Positions 1 through 6,599 of a stretch of DNA of 11,052 nt are shown here, piece after piece. The DNA is from Saccoglossus kowalevskii. Its lineage: Eukaryota > Hemichordata > Enteropneusta > Harrimaniidae. The notes below the pieces were generated by a model. That model did no database searches, had not been told where the DNA came from, and worked only from the letters and a program-made list of their open reading frames with translations. Each line of letters starts with the position of its first letter. The stretch's first letter is position 1. A program made the translations under genes and the position numbers. Where the stretch lies: positions 80,317-91,368 of the forward strand of contig NW_003124920.1 in assembly GCF_000003605.2 (NCBI RefSeq), given 5' to 3'.

Positions 1-328
1 AGATGTCCCGTACTTGCTACCTTACCCCACCCCACGACAAGCTGTTCATTATTTCCAAAGGAAACGTCTGCATGTTTATTTGAATGGCACGTAAATTGTG
101 AAAACGCCACCAACGGCGAGGTCAAAAATGGTCGTGTCAGCTGTGATCGGTTGTGTCATGACTGGCCGTATCCCGGGATCTGTATTCACTTGTCAGTGGC
201 TTGCAACGGGAAACAAAATACAATCTTGAACACGTCAAATTCAAAAGCAGTTTAAACGTTGGCACATGTGAGCGTTGGAACCGCGGCTATAAGTAAAACG
301 AACTTTGAACTTCTTGAACAACTACAGG
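1..328 (+). promoter_or_regulatory. Putative promoter and 5' UTR start of the hydroxyacid oxidase gene
   Basis: This stretch precedes the first coding exon and has more CpG and G+C than the introns. A TATA-like element (CTATAAGT) covers 287-294. If it is used, transcription would begin about 25 to 30 bases downstream, near 315-322. An E-box palindrome CACATGTG lies just upstream at 263-270, and a C-rich ACCCCACCCC block lies near 25-35. Small open frames exist on both strands but none has supporting features. The promoter assignment is an inference from position and the TATA-like string. Confidence 0.35.
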
Positions 329-434
329 GTAAATATATAATTTGATGTGTAAGTTTGATACACCAGCTGGTTGCACAATTATATAAGAATGAAAATTACC
401 CCTCTATAACAACTGGTTCTGTTATTTTTTGTAG
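329..434 (+). other. Probable 5' UTR intron
   Basis: A donor-like GGGTAAAT (GT at 329-330) and a strong T-rich acceptor ending TTTTTTGTAG at 434 bracket 106 bases just upstream of the start codon. Splicing would place ACC-ATG directly after the acceptor. The acceptor is convincing and the donor is moderate. The intron would be entirely non-coding and does not change the protein. Confidence 0.45.
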
Positions 435-437
435 ACC

Positions 438-523
438 ATGTACTTTGAAGATTGTGTATTTCTACTTGTGTGCATTTCTGTTATAGTGTATATTTATCGC
501 CTATTCAAGAAAAAAGAGCCTCG
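438..523 (+). CDS. HAO-like exon 1: N-terminal membrane anchor
   Basis: The start codon at 438 has A at -3 and lies three bases after a good acceptor. The exon encodes residues 1-28 plus two bases of Arg29 and ends at a consensus GTAAGT donor (524). The peptide is a short acidic N-terminus (E4, D5), a hydrophobic run at 7-20 rich in Val, Ile and Leu, then R21, K24, K25 and K26. The positive-inside rule would put the catalytic domain on the cytosolic side of a membrane, as in microsomal P450s. That topology is inferred. Exon identity rests on the phase 2 join to exon 2, its start context and its donor, because this part has no homologue that I know in HAO proteins. Confidence 0.75.
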
Positions 524-3500
524 GTAAGTATTTGGATATTCACAATTATATGTGACCTCTATAAAATTGTAAAACGTTCACCGGCAGAGACTAAATGTAA
601 CGTTGTCTGTACACTACAATTAAATTCCTATGACTGAATCTTCTCACAAAGTGCAGTTTTCTAAGAGATTTCAGCCTTTGTTTTCACCGGTAATAGTCAC
701 CAGCGCTGAAAATGCCTGAATGTCCGCCTCCGACAATTTGTATTTAAGATTCATTATTTTTTTATTTCATTCACAACCAATCTTTATTGATATTAACTGA
801 TAGAAACATTATTTTTCCAAGGATTCAATAAAGTTATTATAAACTAATTCATTCATTCATTCATTCATTCATTCATTCATATCTCACTGTTACTCTATAC
901 TTAAATTTATTTATAATCGTTATATTTTTTCAGGTCACAGTCTTCACAATTGATATGCTGTGATGACTTTGAGCAGTATGCCAGAGATCATGTACCCGCT
1001 GATCTTTTTGGGTATATTGCTGGTGGAACTGGTAAAAGACTAACCATTCCTGCCAATATTGAGGCATTCAAAAAGTAAGTTTCTTACTATATTCAACATG
1101 TATGTATTTGGAATGTTTTCACTATATCACTTCACTTTGACCATTGCATCATGGGAAAGGTCAACAAACTTACATATGAGTTCACAGAATATTAAAGGGG
1201 AAATCAAGGCAAACAACATAAAACTCCCCGCTAAAAGAGCTCCATTAATGTAGGAGAATGCAATTTACAGGTTTTTTAAAATCATTCTCCAGATACTCAA
1301 CTTTTCATCAGTAATATGTAGTCCGCCATTTTGATTCTCCAGCAAAGGATTCTGGATAAAGTGTGACATAATATTGAAATGATGCTTTCATCTACAGTGT
1401 GAGGAATACTGATACAAATGAGTTCAAATTTTCGGTGTGCATATTACTCGTGTAAAAATATAATAATGGAAATTAGAATGTTACAAATACACAAAAAATA
1501 AAGATATTTTGGTCGTTAAAAAGAATTACACTTTTTTGTCCCTTTTTTTTTGGTCAACAGGTTATAGATATCACCTATATAACCTACATGCATCGATAAA
1601 TTGTGTAAAATATACAATAAATTTAGTATTTGGTAGAAAACACACAAAATAATATTTTCAGTACTGTTGCCATGACAACTATTTTATATGCATGTTCAGC
1701 ATCGGTACATATATGCTACCATGTTCTAAATTTTCAACCAATTTGAAGTTTAACTTTTGAAGTTATAGATGAAATTATTTTCTCAGAACAGTGGATATGA
1801 TGTCATATTATTTACTCGTAATCCTTTGCTGAAAATCAAAATGGCCGACTACATAAACTGATGAAAAGTTGAATATCTAAAGAATGAAAAGTGCTTTTAA
1901 AAAAAATTTCATTCTATTTCATTTGTTGAGCTCTTTTATCTGTAAGCATTATGTTGTTAGTCTTAACTTTTCCTAGTCTTGACTTTTTCTTTAATTTAGC
2001 TAAGCGCCATTACTATCATTGTGAGAATATTTCTTTCAAATTATAAACATTACAGGGTAGCTAAATGAACTAAAATAACATGCAAGCTAAATGACATGTT
2101 TTACAGTAACATCAATTACAAGAAGATATAATTGTAGAAATTCAGATGTGGTGGAGGTTTAAATGTCACATAATCACTGGCTAAACAGTCAAACAGCTGA
2201 TTTGAGATAGTAAGATTATATAATTGAGTTACGATTTCATGACTTAAGGTTGATAGACCTTAAACAATGTGAAATAAACAACTATAATAGTTTTTTTTCA
2301 TATGTTAATCAGAGTTCAGCTCATGACCAAGATTTTCCATCCAGTAATAAACGTGGACCTTCGTACAATGTTTTTAGGCCGTGTCGCTGATCTGCCTATT
2401 GGAATAGCGCCCTCTTCAGCCAGATCTGTCATATGGCCAGATGGAGAAAGATGTGTTGCAAGAGGTGAGTTAAAGCACTTCAATCTTTTTACTTTTCCTC
2501 GTCTTTAAGTGATATCACATAGTGTGTGTATGTACTGATATACTTGTAGAAAATTAGACCGACAGTCTGGATTGAGCCAGGAATATTTAAAGGGTAGTGG
2601 TAGTTGTGCAGTAGGTAATACGGTAGTTTTCTTTTCAAATTTATGTAAATGAATGACCCATTTGACCTACATGTGTATGTTGCTATGTGTAGTATGGAAC
2701 CCACATGAAGTAAGCGTGCAGTGGCAACCACTACCCTTCACCACATTGATGACATACAGACACATACTGCTGATAGTGTATATATTGAAGTAGAATTTTG
2801 TGGATGTTGAATTCAGGTTGAATATAGGTTCTTCGTTATTTTAATTCCAAAAATGTTTACAGATAAATTTCTCATTTTGATGCCATGACATGTGACATGT
2901 CAGACACTATGTTGCTTGTACAGCCAGTATAATTATGTCTGTCATAAAACAGATGACGCACAATTGTTTATCAACACTGGATGTGACTTCTTGCATTTAG
3001 AGTATCGCTAATCAACATCAAGCATATTTATAATAATCTTAGACAACGTTGTCTCTGATTTTCTTTAAGTCACTAGTTAGACACTACTTTATTTTGACTT
3101 GTTTAATTAATTAAAAATACAATCTCACTGTAATTTACCATCTCTGCATGTTTCTATCATTGTTTCTCATTTTTTTGCTTCTATTATAATATAATTACAG
3201 CTGCAGATGATATGAAAATTGTTAGTATCTTACCAATGTTGGGTTCTGCCAGTATAGAAAGTATTGCTAAAAGTGCTCCCTCAGCAGTTCATTGGTTGCA
3301 AATAAGACTGTGTAAGGACAATGCTCATATGTCACTCATACATCGAGCAGAAGACGCTGGATTTGAAGCTATTGTAGTGTCTGCTGATGGCGCCAGGGGA
3401 TTGCGTTGCAAGCAACACAAGTTTCCAACAAAATTGAATACTGAATGTCCTAACTTTAATTATAAATCTGTCACTACCGTCCTTGATCAAGTAAGTATAT

Positions 3501-6180
3501 TTGACATAAAATTGATTTTAAAAAGTAGTGGTCATCTCAATGTGACACATTCAATACAAGTGACTGTTATTGTTTGTTTATTTGCTGTACCTCAACAACC
3601 ATATTATATTGGGTTATCACCTGATATCACTTGTTAGTAGAGATAGTTGATATGAATGAATGATGTAATGAGCTACTATTATCCACGAACTGAAGGCGAC
3701 TTATAGTTTAGTCTTCATGTGTTCAGCTGCCGGAACTGTATCTCAGGTATACCTTTACCGAAACCTTGTTTGATACATATGCATATATTGGCAGCCATTT
3801 TGTTGTAAAAATACAATAAAATTCTTGGACGTGTGTTGGCTGAATTACTTCAAACTTACTTGGTGAATAGAATTATAAATCATAAAAGGTATTTGATGCT
3901 CACCACTCTGACTTGTAAATTCGACTCAATATGGCCAACTGTCAGGCATTTTAATTTTTGACGAATTATGTCTTCAAACATGGTGGAAGGAATAATAATT
4001 ATGGGCAGTTGATGTATGCCACTTCAATTTGTAAATTCAAATTTACAAATTGATAATTTTGATGGTTGAATGGCAGCCATTTTCTCTTCCAGACATATAT
4101 TTGTTTGTACTACTTTGATACATTTCATCTGGAATTTTAGTGGGAGTGCTCAACTGTCAGTTAAGAACATGGCATTGATGGTACTGTTTTGGCACACAAA
4201 TTTCGAATTTCTTAAAATTGGGGGACAGAACGGTCAATTCGACCATGAAATTGATTGTGAAAAACAGTGGTGCATACCCAAATACTTCAACTATGGGAAT
4301 ACTCTCCCCAAGATCCCCATCAAATTATAATATGAGATACATGTTTTTACTATTCTGTAATATTCTATGTCACACACCAAAAAACAAAAAAAATGTTTGA
4401 ATGGTGACATTAATAACAAGAATTGGTTCAGTTTTGGTGACATTATTAAGATCTCTCCATACAAGGGAATTTTTTTTCGGTGCTACCGGTAGATATATAA
4501 TAATTGTTGTTGTTGTTATGCAATCTGAAATTCTCATATTGCAGCAATGTCACAACTAGATTTCACGAGTGATAAAAGTCCATTATGGTTTCAAAATGAT
4601 CAGCATAAATAAACTGTGTAATTAAATTATTTATATCATTGCAGCTGATAGAGCCTTGTGTTTCATGGCATGATTTGGATGATGTCATATCTGAAACTAA
4701 GTTACCAGTGGTACTCAAAGGTGTCTTAAATCCTGATGATGCCATTGAGGCTGTTAAGCACGGTGTGCAGGGGATTATTGTGTCTAACCATGGTGGTAGA
4801 ATACTTGATGGTGTTCCATCATCGGTGAGTAATGCATTGACTGTTTTAAACTCAAAATTTGAATCAGCTTCTTGACTGCTGTGTTATTTTTACTAGTATT
4901 TGGCAATATTTAAATGCAACTGATTTATATTCCAGCATTGAACATTTTGAAATAAAAGGGAAGTGTCTGAAAAGGGATTTGTGTCATTATTGGTAAATAA
5001 CTTGTGCAAAAATTCGACAAATGGCGGAAGAGTCTAGTGTATTGAATATTTTCAAATTATTCTCGTATATTTCTCCACACAGCTGGAAATGTTACCATAC
5101 AAATAGAATTAAACTTTCATTGTGAATATTACTAGTAACTTGCCAATATTTAATTGCAGCTCATTTATATTGAAATTGAAATTGAAATTTTAAAATAAAT
5201 GAGAGGAATTTGCCTCTATATTTGTAAATAACTTGTGCAAAAATTACTACTTAAACTTAATTTGACGAATTACTGAAAAGCATAATGTATTAAATGTTAT
5301 TCTCATATATTTTTCAACAAGCTGGAAATGTTACCTGAAATCAAATCAGCTATTGGGGATGATGTTGATTTGTATTTTGATAGTGGCATTAGAACTGGAT
5401 CCGATGTGTTTAAGGCCTTAGCACTTGGTGCTAAGGGTGTTTTTATTGGCAGACCAGTTTTGTATGGATTAAGCTACCAGGTCAGTGAACAATGTTTTAG
5501 AACAATGATTCCCCTAGGCAGATAGAATTAAAGTATGTCTTGCACACTTAGATCTTGTTTTAAATATTATTGTTATTATCATATTCCATCAGTATAATAA
5601 TGGGATGTACGCAACTCATGTACCGGGTAACTCATTTGTTTACATGAAATTCAAACACATGCTGCTTGATGACCACCAAGCATTGATATTGAATGCTGTT
5701 TGTTACACACATTGGGCTCATGATATAATAAACATGTTCAATAATCATATTTGGTTAGTTACCTAATTACAAATGCATAAATATCATATTTCGAGTTATT
5801 GCAGTTATAGGCGTTCAACCAGCGATTTTAATAAAGATGTATTTGTCATCTCTGATGGATTTCTTGTTCATATGATATATATTTAGTAGGGAAATTGAAG
5901 TTAACTAGTGCTGAGCTTTCATTCAAATTACTTCCAGGGTGAAGAAGGTATCAAAAAGGTTTTTAATATACTAACTGAAGAATTACGAATTGCAATGATT
6001 CACACAGGTAAGTTTTCCATATTAATATGGGTCTCACGCGATGCTAACAATGCATGTAAAATAATTTGTATGGCTTCACTAAATTCAAACTTGCTGCAGG
6101 AAGACCACCACTCTGCAACCAACCTTAGTATCTCTTGTGTTTTTGAACTTATAACAGGAAGAACGCATTTAATCATTTAA
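438..6180 (+). CDS. Membrane-anchored FMN-dependent alpha-hydroxyacid oxidase-like protein (8 coding exons)
   Basis: Join 438-523, 934-1074, 2313-2464, 3201-3490, 4645-4824, 5322-5480, 5938-6007, 6158-6180, about 366 residues. Family members oxidise L-2-hydroxy acids to 2-oxo acids with FMN and pass electrons to oxygen. The order of motifs matches glycolate oxidase / HAO1 / HAO2: N-terminal [12 protein letters not shown] (39-50), GYIAGG with the catalytic-pocket Tyr (residue 56), LPIGIAP (103-109), WLQ (158-160), VSAD (186-189), LPVVLKG with FMN Lys248, SNHGGR with the catalytic His272 and Arg275, [10 protein letters not shown] (302-311) and IGRP (325-328). Residues 7-20 are hydrophobic and are followed by RLFKKK, a P450-like anchor that the usual peroxisomal enzymes lack. 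Relative to spinach glycolate oxidase, Tyr129 is Arg162, Trp108 is Leu140, Ser106 is Pro138 and Arg164 is Cys196. The loop after Asp189 is about 17 residues shorter than in human HAO1. The family call is firm. Enzyme activity and substrate are not, and the last exon is uncertain. Confidence 0.9.
847..880. repeat. (ATTC)n microsatellite in intron 1
   Basis: Eight and a half uninterrupted ATTC units lie in intron 1 (524-933), about 50 bases before the exon 2 acceptor. The perfect repeat suggests a recent, probably length-polymorphic tract. Confidence 0.97.
934..1074 (+). CDS. HAO-like exon 2: start of the FMN barrel domain
   Basis: The exon follows a poly-T acceptor (TTTTTTCAG) and ends in AAAA before GTAAGT. 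It encodes residues 29-75 and two bases of Lys76. The [12 protein letters not shown] segment corresponds to the family's first helix, and GYIAGGTG corresponds to DYYASGAE of spinach glycolate oxidase, so the substrate-binding Tyr24 is kept (Tyr56) while the next Tyr is Ile. The NIEAF motif at 70-74 matches the family N-x-x-AF. Confidence 0.88.
1192..1994. mobile_element. TTAA-flanked foldback / MITE-like element in intron 2
   Basis: Most of intron 2 is a large imperfect inverted repeat. Left-arm blocks reappear as reverse complements on the right: TAAAAGAGCTC (1232-1242) with 1928-1938; AACTTTTCATCAG (1299-1311) with 1859-1870 plus flank; CCATTTTGAT (1326-1335) with 1835-1844; AGCAAAGGAT (1341-1350) with 1821-1830. 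Similarity fades inward around 1440 and 1735. Both outer ends abut TTAA (1192-1195 and 1991-1994), and the tips AGGGGAAATCAAGGC and, reversed, AGAAAAAGTCAAGAC match well. The right arm carries an extra direct duplication of about 15 bases near its tip. No transposase frame is present. TTAA target duplication is typical of piggyBac-type elements; that class assignment is inference. Confidence 0.75.
2313..2464 (+). CDS. HAO-like exon 3: LPIGIAP barrel strand
   Basis: The acceptor AATCAG is followed by a base that completes Lys76. The exon encodes residues 76-126 and the first base of Ala127, and ends at GTGAGT (2465). It contains the conserved [10 protein letters not shown]-type segment and [19 protein letters not shown], which aligns without gaps to MPIMIAPTAMQKMAHPEGE in glycolate oxidase. 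The FMN-contacting Thr78 and Ala79 positions are both Ser here (110, 111). The family's R-x-L before this segment is poorly kept. Confidence 0.88.
2590..2738. mobile_element. Short inverted-repeat element (possible small MITE) in intron 3
   Basis: AAGGGTAGTGGT at 2590-2601 is exactly reverse-complemented at 2727-2738, and the similarity continues inward with gaps (AGTTGTGCA versus TGCCACTGCA). The 149-base unit has no coding capacity that I can support and no clear target-site duplication. It may be a small non-autonomous element or a chance foldback, though 12 exact bases is long for chance at this spacing. Confidence 0.5.
3201..3490 (+). CDS. HAO-like exon 4: substrate-pocket region with unusual substitutions
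   Basis: This is the longest exon. It completes Ala127 and encodes residues 128-223, ending in phase 0 at GTAAGT (3491). It aligns to the segment of the family carrying LSSWATSS, QLYVYKD and TVDTP. Here those read [15 protein letters not shown] and SADGA, so Trp108 becomes Leu140, the active-site Tyr129 becomes Arg162, Tyr131 becomes Cys164, and Asp157 is kept as Asp189. The following loop is short and runs straight into the next exon's IEPCVSW. Confidence 0.9.
3842..4083. repeat. Diverged tandem duplication in intron 4
   Basis: Two adjacent units of roughly 111 and 121 bases (3842-3952 and 3963-4083) share ordered landmarks: GAATTA, CTTCAAAC, TTGGTG/ATGGTGGAA, AAT-ATAA-TAT, TGATG, CCACT, TTGTAAATTC, ATGG and finally CATTTT. 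A further GGCAGCCATTTT lies just upstream at 3790-3801, so the array may once have been longer. The units are old and gapped. Function is unknown, and a degraded transposon is possible. Confidence 0.5.
4025..4052. repeat. 28 bp near-perfect palindrome
   Basis: CAATTTGTAAATT (4025-4037) and its exact reverse complement (4040-4052) are separated by two bases. The sequence lies inside the second unit of the intron 4 duplication. It could form a cruciform, or a hairpin in the pre-mRNA. Confidence 0.9.
4645..4824 (+). CDS. HAO-like exon 5: catalytic Lys-His-Arg core
   Basis: The exon runs from a TCATTGCAG acceptor to a GTGAGT donor and holds 60 whole codons (residues 224-283). It contains LPVVLKGV (FMN Lys248), [10 protein letters not shown], and [13 protein letters not shown] with the catalytic base His272 and substrate-binding Arg275. 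These are the strongest family signatures in the gene. HGGR is the form I associate with HAO2-like members rather than HAO1 (HGAR). Confidence 0.95.
4882..5335 (+). repeat. Tandem duplication spanning intron 5 end and exon 6 start
   Basis: Two diverged copies lie head to tail, about 4882-5096 and 5122-5335. They share ACTAGTA (4892 and 5131), CAATATTTAA, TGATTTATATT-like segments, an exact 22-base block (4993-5014 and 5224-5245), TGTATT, TTATTCTC-TATAT and finally the acceptor AG plus CTGGAAATGTTACC. The second copy has gained a (GAAATT)3 expansion near 5173-5190. The upstream copy therefore carries a relic of the exon 6 acceptor and its first 14 coding bases. Confidence 0.85.
5071..5106 (+). 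pseudogene. Decoy acceptor and broken start of exon 6
   Basis: TTCTCCACACAG followed by CTGGAAATGTTACC copies the true exon 6 start. If used, it gives five native residues and then Tyr-Lys and TAG at 5104-5106, a premature stop. The decoy has a better acceptor (C-rich, CAG) than the genuine one (CAACAAG at 5321), so some mis-spliced, nonsense-mediated-decay-prone transcripts could be expected. It is a duplication remnant and not a functional exon. Confidence 0.6.
5322..5480 (+). CDS. HAO-like exon 6: FMN phosphate-binding region
   Basis: The acceptor is CAACAAG and the donor is GTCAGT (5481), giving 53 whole codons (residues 284-336). It contains [46 protein letters not shown] and so both FMN-phosphate motifs. 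The family DGG is DSG here. The first 14 bases of this exon also occur at 5083-5096 inside the preceding intron (see the duplication entry). Confidence 0.95.
5938..6007 (+). CDS. HAO-like exon 7: C-terminal helix
   Basis: The exon follows TTACTTCCAG and ends at GTAAGT (6008). It encodes residues 337-359 and the first base of codon 360. [24 protein letters not shown] aligns with the family's GE.GV..VL.IL..E....MAL.G helix. The phase 1 break inside the Gly codon is where the family normally continues with Cys-x-Ser, which the next exon here does not supply. Confidence 0.92.
6158..6180 (+). CDS. Possible terminal HAO-like exon (uncertain)
   Basis: The acceptor ATAACAG at 6157 joins in phase to give Gly360 followed by six residues (RTHLII) and TAA. 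A competing acceptor CTGCAG at 6099 would give Gly-Arg-Pro-Pro-Leu and a stop at 6125-6127. Reading through the 150-base intron is also open in frame to the same TAA at 6178. None of the three ends looks like the usual GC.S...I tail or a peroxisomal tripeptide, so the true last exon may be any of these or lie further downstream. Confidence 0.35.
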
Positions 6181-6587
6181 CCTTAGAAGTACATCTCTAT
6201 AATGGATCTAGTGCCCTTGAACTACAATTTGCATTTATTGTATGCTAAATTATTAAAACCTGACTTATTTTAACAAGGCTCCATTTACATGAATATAAAC
6301 ACAATTTGTTAAATGAATGTTCAACCCAGTCCGCATATCATTTTGTTTTGTTTTCTGACACTGATATGTTGTTATTTTTATTTTTATGAGGGTGTTCATC
6401 GATTTCAAAAATCTCTCCAGCCGTCATTAGGAAGTGATGTTACCAGATCCATTGGTTACAAAATACTGTATTTGCTACTGTGACGTTGAATGCACAATTT
6501 ATTGGAATCTCTGGAATCCAAAACAAAGTGCAAAATGATAATCATATTCTATTTAATTTATGAATATTATGCAAGTTTTGATAACTA

Positions 6588-6593
6588 AATAAA
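6588..6593 (+). terminator. Candidate polyadenylation signal of the HAO-like gene
   Basis: AATAAA lies about 410 bases beyond the proposed stop codon. It is the first canonical hexamer I noticed downstream on this strand. The A/T richness makes chance hexamers common; further ones occur near 7378 and 7478. Confidence 0.35.
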
Positions 6594-6599
6594 CATAAT

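Noticed and set aside
76-229. Two small open frames on opposite strands (minus 159-76, plus 128-229)
   Set aside because: Both are under 35 codons and upstream of the TATA-like element, with no splice signals or recognisable product.
452-637. Plus-strand open frame across exon 1 and intron 1
   Set aside because: Wrong frame relative to the anchored exon, which has the better start context and joins in phase to exon 2.
2489-2731. 80-codon minus-strand frame in intron 3
   Set aside because: It overlaps the inverted-repeat element and has no splice or homology support.
4070-4400. Plus-strand frames in intron 4
   Set aside because: They begin in the tandem repeat, overlap each other in different frames, and resemble no protein that I know.
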